Source: Desulfofarcimen acetoxidans DSM 771
GTDB taxonomy: Bacteria > Bacillota > Desulfotomaculia > Desulfotomaculales > Desulfofarciminaceae
Assembly: GCF_000024205.1 (NCBI RefSeq)
Contig: NC_013216.1
Location: forward strand, 744,001 to 808,000
DNA: 64,000 bases
Reading direction: 5' to 3'
Position 1 is the first letter of the stretch, and each line of letters starts with the position of its first letter. The position numbers and the translations under genes were made by a program. The notes beneath the pieces were generated by a model. The model ran no database searches. It was given only the letters and a program-made list of their open reading frames with translations, and was not told the DNA's origin. Shown here in pieces: positions 8,817 through 16,580 of the stretch.

Positions 8817-9788
8817 ATGTTAGATGATGAACCAAACCAACCCAATATTCATCACCCCCATGATAAGGGTTATCGGCAAATCCTCACTAATAAAAAATCA
8901 TTTCTACAGCTTATAAAAAGCTTCATCAAAGAAAACTGGGTTAATGACATCAATGAAGACGACCTTATCCTAGTGAATAAATCTTATATCACCAAAGATT
9001 TTACAGAAAAAGAAGCGGACATAGTTTACAAACTTAAAACCCGTCAGGCAGAAATAATCTTTTATATCCTACTTGAACTGCAATCAACAGTAGATTTTCT
9101 AATGCCGTTTCGCCTACTGCAATACATGGTAGAAATCTGGCGGGAAGTATACAACAATACTCCGTCAGAAAAGAGGGAACGCAAAGATTTTCGACTGCCT
9201 CCTATAATCCCGGCTGTATTATATAACGGTAAAGATAATTGGACAGTTGGCTTAAACTTCAAAGAAATGTTGGGTGGTTATCAAAATTTTGAGCAGCACC
9301 TCTTAGATTTTCGTTACATTTTCTTTGATGTAAACAGATATAGCGAGAAAGAACTTTATCAGATGGCTAACCTTGTGGCAAGTGTTTTTCTTTTAGACCA
9401 AACAATAACTCATGAAGAGTTAATCAGACGGTTTAAAAAACTAGCTAGAGTGCTAAAAAGATTAACACCGGAGGAATTTAGACAATTTGCAACCTGGTTA
9501 ATAAATGTGTTAAAACCAAAATTTGCTTCATATATGCAGAAAGAGTTAGATAATGTTTTATGCAAAAATTCCCCGCTGGAGGTGGATATTATGATTATGA
9601 ATTTAGAAATAACTTTGGATGAAATGCAGAAGAAGGCTAGGGATGAGGGCCGAGATGAAGGTAAAAAGGAAGCACAAAAAAATATAGCTAGGGCTGCTCT
9701 TAAAAAAGGAGCATCAATTGACTTTATCAGTGAAATTACAGGATTAACTGAAGAAGAAATTCAAAAGTTGAAAGATCAGATGAACTAG
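8817..9788 (+). CDS. Rpn family PD-(D/E)XK nuclease / putative transposase
   Basis: About 323 residues, full length for the family. The N-terminus HDKGYRQILTNKKSF is the usual opening; EADIVYK followed by LLELQST gives the D...ExQ nuclease core near residues 60-85. The C-terminus has the family's repeated Glu/Lys/Arg helix (RDEGRDEGKKEA) and ends in a small helix-turn-helix-like segment (GLTEEEIQKL). The ATG at 8817 is 8 bases after AAAGGGGG; ATG 8811 would be too close. Rpn proteins are RecA-independent recombination-promoting nucleases; the true role here is unknown. The key residues look intact. Confidence 0.85.
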   Translation: MLDDEPNQPNIHHPHDKGYRQILTNKKSFLQLIKSFIKENWVNDINEDDLILVNKSYITKDFTEKEADIVYKLKTRQAEIIFYILLELQSTVDFLMPFRLLQYMVEIWREVYNNTPSEKRERKDFRLPPIIPAVLYNGKDNWTVGLNFKEMLGGYQNFEQHLLDFRYIFFDVNRYSEKELYQMANLVASVFLLDQTITHEELIRRFKKLARVLKRLTPEEFRQFATWLINVLKPKFASYMQKELDNVLCKNSPLEVDIMIMNLEITLDEMQKKARDEGRDEGKKEAQKNIARAALKKGASIDFISEITGLTEEEIQKLKDQMN

Positions 9789-9985
9789 CTTGAGCGGGTC
9801 GTAAATAACGAGGGATATTCTCAAATATTGGACAGTCAAAAGTTTTTGTCGAAAAAATGATAGAAGAATAACCCAATCGGGCGGTTTTATGATGTCCTAA
9901 TGGTTGCTACCACCAAAAAAGAGATTAAATCACCGAAAGGGTTACTCAATTTAGTATACCCGATTTCACAGCGATTGCCTATACT

Positions 9986-10486
9986 ATGTTAGAATTTATT
10001 AACACAATCTTGTCTGTATTCCGTGCCTGTTTTACCGGAACCGCTACCTTTGAATGGTTCGTTGTGATAATTGTTGGCTTAATGTTACGTACCGATCATC
10101 TCGGCATCACCTCATTCATTTTTGATCTTTCCCTGCATCCATGTGGGTACGAGACCGACCTGACGCTTGCAGCGGTGGACACCATTTGCTTGTACAGCTA
10201 TCGGTTCAAGATCGAATGCATGTTTCGAGAAATGAAACAAATGATCGGCGCATTCGGCTATTACTTCTGGAGCAAATCAATGCCGAAGCTGAAGCGGTAT
10301 CTACGAAAGGGAGAACCTCATCCCCTGGAACAAGTGACTGAAGAAACGGACAGACAGCGTATTTGATTGGCTATTCAGGTTACCGAAGGATTTATAATGT
10401 GTAGCTGTATCGCGACTGGACCGGTGCAACTGATCGCCTTGCGATTTTTGATTTTTATAGCTGGTTCACTGAATATGTACAAGTAA
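9986..10486 (+). pseudogene. Internally deleted DDE transposase
   Basis: The frame 9986-10366 joins a transposase N-terminal part (FRACFTGTATFEWFVV ... LGITSFIFDLSLHP) directly to a C-terminal part (LAAVDTICLYSYRFKIECMFREMKQ). The middle, which should carry the first catalytic residues, is missing, yet the joint is in frame. After 10366 the similarity goes on in another frame (CSCIATGPVQLIAL) to about 10486. It is a dead IS copy; the family within the DDE group is not certain. Confidence 0.65.
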
Positions 10487-10574
10487 AAATATATACTACC
10501 TATGAGAGCATTGTTGCATATAATATATGAAGTTAAAATTAATTTAGTTTAGTAATTGAAAGTAGGTAGTTTTG

Positions 10575-10748
10575 ATGGCAACAGCATCATTCATCAAAGA
10601 TATAACTATAAGAGAACCTGATGCAATAAAAAAGTTTGTAAATGTGATTTCTGAAAATAGGCCATCAAATTCTATCGACAAAGAAAAGGCATCTGACAAA
10701 GCTATGGCAAGAGCAGAAAAATTATTAAAACAGTACCTGTCTCGTTAA
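10575..10748 (+). CDS. Putative antitoxin, 57 aa
   Basis: A short ATG frame, 57 codons, ending 14 bases before the GNAT-type gene. The product starts MATASFIKDITIREPDAI and is charged, helical and Lys-rich at the end (AEKLLKQYLSR). Size, position and composition fit the antitoxin of a type II GNAT toxin pair. The ribosome site is weak (AGTAGGTAG). The assignment rests mainly on the downstream partner. Confidence 0.6.
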   Translation: MATASFIKDITIREPDAIKKFVNVISENRPSNSIDKEKASDKAMARAEKLLKQYLSR

Positions 10749-10762
10749 GGAAATTTTTAGAA

Positions 10763-11296
10763 ATGTCTTCTAAGAATAAAACTCAGGAAGTAATTTCTAC
10801 TTTTATTTGCAGCAGAGATAAAGACATAGAGCATTTTTTAAAAGAAAAAGCTATAGAATTTAAAAAGGTGTCAAAAAGCAGAACCTATTTTATAGTTGAC
10901 GAAGAAGCTCTTGAATTAGGTGACTTTAACATTCTAGCGTATTTTTCTTTGGCAATACAAGTGCTAAAAGTACCTATAGAGATATCTAATAGAAAAACTA
11001 AGCATTTAGATGGATTATTTTCAAAAAGAGATGGAGAAAAAATAACTGAATTTCCAGTGTTTCTAATTGGACAACTAGCTAAAAACGATACATATGCTAA
11101 ATTAATAACAGGTAAAGAAATTCTTGAATATGCCATATCAACAATTTATAAAGCTCATGAAAAAATTGGAGGTAGAATTGTATTAGTAGAATGTGCTGAT
11201 AAAAAATCTCTAGTAGATTTTTATCAGAGCAATGAATTTGAGGTTATTAGACAGGATGAAGATAAATTGATTCAGTTGATAAGAATGATTCATTAA
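10763..11296 (+). CDS. GNAT-type acetyltransferase, likely toxin
   Basis: A 177-residue protein with the layout of Firmicute GNAT toxins: EHFLKEKAIEF at the start, the central LAYFSLAIQVL strand, FLIGQLAKN (position of the acetyl-CoA strand), and IGGRIVLVEC followed by LVDFYQSNEF, the typical C-terminal GNAT ending. GNAT toxins of type II systems acetylate charged tRNA; here this is inferred. It follows a 57-aa putative antitoxin gene by 14 bases and is closed by a terminator, so the pair forms a self-contained unit. It is AT-rich like the rest of the island. Confidence 0.7.
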   Translation: MSSKNKTQEVISTFICSRDKDIEHFLKEKAIEFKKVSKSRTYFIVDEEALELGDFNILAYFSLAIQVLKVPIEISNRKTKHLDGLFSKRDGEKITEFPVFLIGQLAKNDTYAKLITGKEILEYAISTIYKAHEKIGGRIVLVECADKKSLVDFYQSNEFEVIRQDEDKLIQLIRMIH

Positions 11297-11330
11297 CACT
11301 TTCTTTAAATAGAGAAGGTGTTTTATTATT
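11295..11330 (+). terminator. Terminator of the GNAT toxin-antitoxin unit
   Basis: AACAC/GTGTT outer and CTTTCT/AGAGAAG inner pairing overlapping the stop codon, followed by TTTATTATTTT. Confidence 0.6.
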
Positions 11331-11517
11331 TTATAACCTGGATTCCCGGCAACACATAACGATATAACCTTAAAACCCTTGATTTAACTGCATCGTCGCC
11401 TCGTTAGGTATTTGCACACATAACGAGTCCTTCAACAACTTAATATTTGCTAAAAGCCTTGTAAATGAACCGGTTAAGCGATTCCTCGTTATGTATATGC
11501 GGGAATCCAGGTTATAA
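11331..11517. mobile_element. 187-bp MITE-like element
   Basis: Both ends carry the same inverted repeat: 18 bases are identical (11331-11348 with 11500-11517), then 5 unmatched, then 9 more matched bases (ACATAACGA). The inside has no gene. The outermost bases are TTATAA, compatible with a TA target duplication as for IS630/Tc1-type elements. It lies just before the terminase fragment, whose ribosome site begins at its right edge. Confidence 0.7.
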
Positions 11518-11533
11518 GGGGGTAACAGATTTA

Positions 11534-11842
11534 TTGAATGAACAAAATGATGTTCACCACAACCATCTATTCCACCAATACATGCAAAAATACTTCTCAC
11601 CAACTAAAATCAAGCAACTTATAGAAGCTTTCAGTTTTTCAGAACTCCGTAAACTAATTGGTGAGATGGACATAGAATACTTTGCTTTATGCTACTTCCC
11701 TAAATACTTTGACAGGATTTTCGGTAAATTTTACAAAGAATTATTTCAAGAATTAAAATATATGCTTGCAAATAAAGGATTGATTGAGGCTTTCGGATTG
11801 CCGAGGGAACATGGCAAAAACACAATTAATTCTTTTTTATAG
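11534..11842 (+). pseudogene. Phage terminase large subunit, N-terminal fragment
   Basis: From TTG 11534 (AAGGGGG site at 11515-11521) the protein reads about 102 residues: FALCYFPKYFDRIF, FYKELFQEL and then PREHGKNT, where the Walker A loop of TerL ATPases is expected. The frame stops right after this loop, exactly where the IS200/IS605 left end begins, so the gene was cut by that insertion. No TerL continuation is found beyond the IS right end at 13236. Confidence 0.55.
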
Positions 11843-11845
11843 AAA

Positions 11846-11894
11846 ACCGCTCCTTTCATCCCACGGGACGAGCCCGTGGGATGAAAGGAGCGGT
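11846..11894 (+). repeat. IS200/IS605 left-end hairpin
   Basis: Perfect inverted repeat of 22 bases (11846-11867 with 11873-11894), loop ACGAG. Such hairpins near the left end are recognised as single strands by TnpA in this IS family. Confidence 0.75.
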
Positions 11895-11951
11895 CGCCCG
11901 GTAGGGCGACAAGTATATACACAAACACTTCCTCTACTGTATAATTGAATC

Positions 11952-12098
11952 ATGGAAAGAATAACAAACCATTGCGTCTACAATATTAACTATCATATCG
12001 TGTTTTGCCCAAAGTATCGTCGCAAAGCAATTGCGGGTAAAGTAGAGGATGCTGTTAAACAAATAATTCAGGAAATATGCGATTGTAAGGATACTTAA
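11952..12098 (+). pseudogene. tnpA: IS200-type TnpA, N-terminal 48 residues
   Basis: The frame starts MERITNHCVYNINYHIVFCPKYRRK, the opening of IS200/IS605 TnpA. Family members are about 130 residues; here the HUH motif and the catalytic tyrosine are lost because the frame ends at 12096-12098, next to the truncated tnpB. It cannot act as a transposase. Confidence 0.8.
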
Positions 12099-12121
12099 GA
12101 GCATTACCGCCAAAAGAATAT

Positions 12122-13069
12122 TTGTCACTTTTCCCTGGCTTAAATGGAGCAGGGGTTACAGATTGGCGCTATCCCCATCGCAGGAAACGTTTTTTCACCG
12201 TAACCTGGAAGCCGCTTGGTATAACTTACGAAGGAAAGATGTTGACTCTCTCCAACGGACGCGGCAGGGAATCACTCATACTTAACTTACCCAAAAGGCT
12301 CTCCGGAGCCGTCATTAAGCTGGTTCAACTTGTATGGCACCGTAACCTTTACTGGCTGCATGTAACGGTAGAAAAACCGGCCTTGAAAAAAGTACAGGGC
12401 GGTGTTACAGCAGCCATTGACCCCGGTGAGGTACATGCTGTAGCTATCACAGACGGTAAGAAATCTTTGGTAGTGAGCGGCAGATTGCTGCGTTCTCTGC
12501 GCCGGCTCCGGAATAAGGTGCTGCGCAGGTTGCAAAAAGCTATTTCTAAAACTAAAAAAGGCTCAAAACAGCGCAATAAGCTTTTCGCTGCAAAGTACCG
12601 GTTTTTGAACAATATTGAGCGCCGAATTGAGCACGTCATACATACCATTTCAACTATTGTTTCAAAATGGTGCTTTGAGCATAACGTCAATACCGTCTAT
12701 ATTGGCAATCCAGAAGGCGTGCGCAAGAAGGACTGCGGTAAAAAGCACAACCAGCGGATGAGTCAATGGACTTTCGGTGAATTACGCAGGATGCTGGAGT
12801 ATAAGTTAAAGCGTCATGGCATTAAGCTGATACCAGTGGATGAACGCGGTACTTCGGGTACTTGTCCAGCTTGTGCAGAGTATACCAAGCAAACAGGTCG
12901 CACCTATAAATGCGGCAAGTGCGGTTTCGCCGGCCCGCACCGGGATATGGTCGGTGCTTCCGGAATTCTGGATAAATCGGTTAACGGTAAATTCACCAAA
13001 GGCCGTAAGTTACCTGAGAAGGTCGAATATGCACGGCTGAAGGTGTTGGCACTGAAAAAAACTGCTTAA
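12122..13069 (+). pseudogene. tnpB: TnpB (OrfB) RNA-guided nuclease, N-terminally truncated
   Basis: 315 residues remain of a protein usually near 370-400. The first RuvC segment is present (IDPGEVHAVAITD), as are the zinc finger (CPAC...CGKCG) and the last RuvC segment (HRDMVGASGIL). The middle RuvC position reads YIGNPEGV, where related proteins usually show an acidic residue; this may weaken catalysis. The N-terminal wedge/recognition part is missing and the frame runs in from the TnpA remnant. I therefore treat it as a likely inactive derivative, though the long open frame could still be translated from TTG 12122. Confidence 0.8.
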
Positions 13070-13079
13070 ACGTATCTAC

Positions 13080-13236
13080 GATGAGTAGTAGATGCCCATG
13101 GACCGGGCCAAGGCTGTGGTAACACAGTGCTGTAGCTCATGAGAGAGTGTAAGACCTTGCTTTGCCAGGGCAGTTCTCAATGAAATGAGAAACCTTACGG
13201 GTAGAAGCCTCCGGGCTCATCCCGGAGGAGGTTCAC
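13080..13236 (+). ncRNA. Candidate omega-RNA / right end of the IS element
   Basis: The segment after tnpB has several short inverted repeats and ends in the sequence GTAGAAGCCTCCGGG, a hairpin and GGTTCAC, a pattern common at the right ends of TnpB elements, where the guide RNA scaffold is encoded and the guide is the flanking DNA. Here the guide would start near 13237. The call is based on position and pattern only. Confidence 0.45.
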
Positions 13237-13309
13237 ATGCAACATGTCAATTATGATTAATACCTGCATTTAGGACAAAGCCACTGTTATTCAGAAAGGG
13301 AAATAAGCT

Positions 13310-13597
13310 GTGATACACCAAAAAAACAGAAACAATCAAATATCAAATAAAAAACATTCCGTTGAGCTTAGAAAATCAGGGATCGGTCTTGTTGTGTTAT
13401 CATTTATTTTGTATGGCTTAATTTTACTCATACCGTTTGTTTCCTTTTCCACAGGCATCAAAGTAACTATTTCCACTGTTCTTGTTGTTCTGGGGGAAAT
13501 ATCGTTTTGGGTAGGTGGAATAATCCTTGGTAAAGAAGTTATTTCACGGTATAAAAAGTTCCTAAACCCCATTAACTGGTTTAAAAGAGATAACTAG
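13310..13597 (+). CDS. Small membrane protein, transporter-suffix-domain type
   Basis: A 95-residue protein with a basic N-terminus and two membrane segments (around residues 24-45 and 52-74), then GKEVISRYKKFLNPINWF. The pattern RKSGIGLVVLS, LIPF, VLGEISFW, GGIILGKE matches the small 'transporter suffix' family, whose function is not known. It starts at GTG 13310 after AAAGGG. It stands between two IS elements and may be intact cargo. Confidence 0.6.
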   Translation: MIHQKNRNNQISNKKHSVELRKSGIGLVVLSFILYGLILLIPFVSFSTGIKVTISTVLVVLGEISFWVGGIILGKEVISRYKKFLNPINWFKRDN

Positions 13598-13674
13598 TGC
13601 ACGATGGCGTAAATACGCGCACACCAATAAATTCCAAGTAGGTATTGTGCGGCCAAAAGTTTATTGGCATATGT

Positions 13675-14646
13675 TCAGCGAAATGGCTTAGCCAAATATT
13701 GATTATAGTAGTCAATAAACTGTTGAATACGTAATTTCAAATCTTGAACCGATGAAAAACTAGATCGTCTATTGAGTAATCGTCTTTTTAAGATACTAAA
13801 CCATATTTCAATCTGATTCATCCATGATGAGTGTTTAGGTGTATAGACAATACGAATCTGATGTGTTGAATCTGACAAAAATGAAGCCCGTGTCTCCATT
13901 GATTTTAGTACTCCCTTTACACCTTTTATACCCAATTCCTCTGTCGGGATTCCTTCTTGTTCTGCTATCCACTTTACCAGTGTCTCTGACTTATGTGTAT
14001 TCAATTGATCCATGACAAAAATATATGGCCGTTTTGGAACAGTTGCCACTACTTCACGAATATGTTTTGTGAAATCGGTTTCCGTCCGGGTAGATTGAAT
14101 AAGCGGAGCAACAATTTCTCCGGTTACCACGTTTCGTGAAGCGATTAAAGTGGTTGTCCTGTGTCTCTTATACTCTTGCTCAATACACTCCACTTGGTTA
14201 GGACGCATAGGCAATGCCTCATGGATGTGTTCTAACGCTTGGATACCGGTAATTTCGTCCGTACATAATATGTGATAGCCAGAAGATTCCATCATTACAG
14301 AATTCCGATAAACTTGACAAACTATCGCCACCTGTTGCTGATGTTGTTCTGGATTATCAATCTTGGCGTTTAACCAACCTTTATATTGATGTGGTTTTAA
14401 ATCCGCTTCAGATAAGTATCGCCCAACTGTTCGTACTGAAATATTTTTTACTATTACTTGTCTTATTGCTGTATGAGCCAATGCTGCCGGTGTCCAATGA
14501 CTTGAGGGAACACCGTTTTCGATCGGTGATTGGCAAGCTAATGAAACAATATGAGCAATTTGTTCCGGTTTAAAAAATGCTGGTTTACCAATGCGGTACT
14601 TATCTTTTAGTACTGATTTAATAATAGATTTTAGCTTATGACTCAT
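13675..14646 (-). mobile_element. IS630-family transposase
   Basis: A 323-residue DDE transposase. The three acidic motifs are visible: CTDEITGIQ, VMDQLNTHKS and the final SSWMNQIEIWFS. The C-terminus (FIDYYNQYLAKPF) is complete. The usual N-terminal paired helix-turn-helix appears short, so the protein may be slightly truncated. The 31-bp sequence at 14654-14684 lies just upstream of its start and is probably the terminal repeat; a clear mate at the other end (near 13600-13660) is not seen. Confidence 0.85.
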
Positions 14647-14653
14647 ATTCCGC

Positions 14654-14684
14654 AGTGTGTCATGAAAGGAATTGAAGTGTCAAT
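14654..14684 (+). repeat. Right copy of 31-bp direct repeat
   Basis: Exact copy of 3657-3687, same orientation. It is placed where the outer end of the IS630-type element is expected (followed by GTA, compatible with a TA target). The two copies bracket the whole AT-rich island. Confidence 0.8.
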
Positions 14685-14760
14685 GTATAGGGTGAGGGGA
14701 GAGGAAAACCTATGAAAAGGAGTTCTTAAACATATAAAACTATAAATCCCTGTAGACATT

Positions 14761-14775
14761 ATGCCAAATCGGCAT
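14761..14775. promoter_or_regulatory. Candidate operator palindrome
   Basis: ATGCC-AAATC-GGCAT, a perfect 5-bp inverted repeat, with weaker outer pairing (GACAT...GTC). It touches the weak -35 region of the TrpR-like gene. Because that protein is a TrpR-family DNA binder at the head of the his genes, the site may be its own operator. Inference only. Confidence 0.35.
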
Positions 14776-14803
14776 GTCCATTTTTAGTAATATGGGTTAT
14801 AAT
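14775..14803 (+). promoter_or_regulatory. Promoter of the TrpR-like regulator and his genes
   Basis: A consensus TATAAT lies at 14798-14803, 29 bases before the start codon. The -35 (TGTCCA, 17 bases upstream) is poor, which fits a regulated promoter overlapping the palindrome at 14761. Confidence 0.45.
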
Positions 14804-14832
14804 TATGAGTAAAAACCAGGAGGAATAGGGAT

Positions 14833-15144
14833 TTGATTTATCAAAGCAGATTGAAAGACGGCCTTCTGGACCGGTTATTTGAAGCAATAATGCTCTTAAA
14901 GGATACAGAGGAATGTTATCGTTTTTTTGAGGACATCTGTACCGTGGCGGAACTCAAGGCTCTGGCGCAGCGGCTGGAAGTCGCTAAAATGTTGGAAGCC
15001 AATTATACTTACGGGGAAATTGCATCCAAAACAGGCGCCAGTACTGCTACTGTCAGCCGGGTGAAAAAGTGTTTGAACTTTGGCGCGGACGGTTATAAAT
15101 TAGTGCTGGATCGTTTGCCGGAGAATAAGAAGCAAGAAGTTTAA
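14833..15144 (+). CDS. YerC/YecD family TrpR-like regulator
   Basis: A 103-residue TrpR-superfamily protein. The middle reads ICTVAELKALAQRLEVAKML, followed by the helix-turn-helix YGEIASKTGASTATVSRVKKCL, as in YerC. In Firmicutes this family is often linked with his genes and has been proposed to repress histidine synthesis. It starts at TTG 14833, 9 bases after AGGAGG. It is the first gene of the his cluster, 47 bases before hisZ, supporting that role here. Confidence 0.85.
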   Translation: MIYQSRLKDGLLDRLFEAIMLLKDTEECYRFFEDICTVAELKALAQRLEVAKMLEANYTYGEIASKTGASTATVSRVKKCLNFGADGYKLVLDRLPENKKQEV

Positions 15145-15191
15145 GCAATAAAATTTGGAAGACTAAATATATGAAGAGCTGGTGATGGCTG

Positions 15192-16361
15192 TTGGCATTA
15201 AAGGATCGTTTCGGTCGTGTGCCGCCGGGGGTGCGTGATTTACTGCCGGCGGAAGCGGGAACTAAGCGGGAAATTGAAACAAAATTTGCACAACTGGTGC
15301 ATGCCTGGGGTTACCAGGAAGTTAGCACACCTATTTATGAATATTACGAGAACATCCTGGTAAAGGAAAGCAGCCAGGAGGATAAGCTATTTAAATTTTT
15401 AGACAGAAACGGCCATTTGCTGGTCCTGAGGCCCGATATGACGCTGCCCATAGCTCGACTGGCAGCTACCGGGTTAAAGACTGAGACTCTGCCGCTGCGC
15501 CTTTTCTATACTGGCCATGCTTTTCTTTACGAGTCACCCCAGGCCGGCAGGCAGAGAGAATTTTACCAGGCGGGTGTGGAGATACTCGGTGACAGCAGTG
15601 CCGATGCTGATGCAGAGACAGTCATATTGGCGGTCAAGTCGCTGCTTGCCGTCGGAATTCAAGAATTTCAAATCAGCCTGGGCCATGTTGGAATATTTCA
15701 CGGTTTAGCTGATGATTTGGGCTTACCGGTTGTAGAAAAAGAAGAATTGAAGACAGCCATAGGCAATAAAGATTTCGTGCTCCTGAGGGAATTATTGAGC
15801 AGGTTTATGATTGCTCCCGCGGATCAATCAAGACTCTTAAAAGTTTTAAATCTGAGAGGCAGCGCAAAAGTTTTGGTCGAGGCCCGGCAGTTGATTGGCG
15901 GCGGCAGGGCGCAAAGCGCCCTTGATAACCTGGAGGAAATATATGCGGTATTGCAAGCATATGGCGTAGAAAGCCAGGTAACCTTAGATTTTGGTCTTTT
16001 AAGAGAACTGGACTATTATACGGGTGCTGTCTTTGAGGGCTACACCGGGTCACTCGGCTTCCCTCTGTGTGGCGGCGGTAGGTATGACAACCTTACCGGG
16101 CAGTTTGGTTATGATTTGCCGGCAACCGGCTTTGCCTTGGGTGTGGATAAATTGATGCTGGTATTAGATCGGCAGGGCGCTTTAAACAGGGAAGTCTGTT
16201 GCGATTACCTGATCAGGTATACCAGAGAGCAAAGGTCTGAGGCTGTCCGGCAGGCAGGTGAATTGCGGCAGGCAGGCTATACTGTGACAACGCAAATAAT
16301 TAATTCAGCTGAGCAATCCGGAACCGGTGTAGCTGCGAAAAAAACTATGGTTCTGGGATAA
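15192..16361 (+). CDS. hisZ: ATP phosphoribosyltransferase regulatory subunit
   Basis: A histidyl-tRNA synthetase-like protein without synthetase function that binds and controls the short HisG. It begins FGRVPPGVRDLLPAEA, has LRPDMTLPIARLAAT near residue 85, and LDFGLLRELDYYTGAVFEGY and GGGRYDNL in the C-terminal half of the core. The start is TTG 15192 with a modest GGTGAT site. The C-terminal part after about residue 330 is short and ends TGVAAKKTMVLG. hisG follows after 219 bases. Confidence 0.93.
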   Translation: MALKDRFGRVPPGVRDLLPAEAGTKREIETKFAQLVHAWGYQEVSTPIYEYYENILVKESSQEDKLFKFLDRNGHLLVLRPDMTLPIARLAATGLKTETLPLRLFYTGHAFLYESPQAGRQREFYQAGVEILGDSSADADAETVILAVKSLLAVGIQEFQISLGHVGIFHGLADDLGLPVVEKEELKTAIGNKDFVLLRELLSRFMIAPADQSRLLKVLNLRGSAKVLVEARQLIGGGRAQSALDNLEEIYAVLQAYGVESQVTLDFGLLRELDYYTGAVFEGYTGSLGFPLCGGGRYDNLTGQFGYDLPATGFALGVDKLMLVLDRQGALNREVCCDYLIRYTREQRSEAVRQAGELRQAGYTVTTQIINSAEQSGTGVAAKKTMVLG

Positions 16362-16507
16362 AGAAGTATTATTTATGAATATTTGCCGGAAGTACTAAGG
16401 CTTTGGTGGTTCCCGGATAAAATGCACTTTGCCGCTTATTCTGTCGAAAGCGGCCGGTCAATTAAGATCTTATCCTGTCTGTTGAAGACGGTTCTCAAAA
16501 ATAAGCA

Positions 16508-16537
16508 TTGACAGCCCCGGAAGAGTTGATTTATTAT
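16508..16537 (+). promoter_or_regulatory. Internal promoter before hisG
   Basis: TTGACA (16508-16513) and TATTAT (16532-16537) with an 18-base spacer, 44 bases before the hisG start. It lies in the 219-base gap between hisZ and hisG, which contains no gene of its own. Confidence 0.5.
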
Positions 16538-16580
16538 TATAGCGTATTAATGCTTTAATATAGTAAAGAGGTGAAGTGAT

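Larger units (their letters stand above)
11843..13236 (+). mobile_element. Internally deleted IS200/IS605-type element
   Basis: The left end is a perfect 22-bp stem with a 5-base loop (11846-11894) followed by a small CGCCC/GGGCG hairpin. The right end has an 8-bp hairpin (13208-13228) and ends near GGTTCAC. Inside are the first 48 codons of tnpA and a tnpB lacking its N-terminus. The outer ends seem intact while both genes are damaged at one internal joint, so a single deletion probably fused them. The ends might still be mobilised by a related TnpA. Confidence 0.75.

Noticed and set aside
16362-16507. Continuation of hisZ by frameshift into the gap
   Set aside because: Other frames read on for a short way but without convincing HisZ similarity.
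14687-16580. His T-box leader upstream of hisZ or hisG
   Set aside because: No AGGGTGG-type T-box sequence or antiterminator pair was seen.
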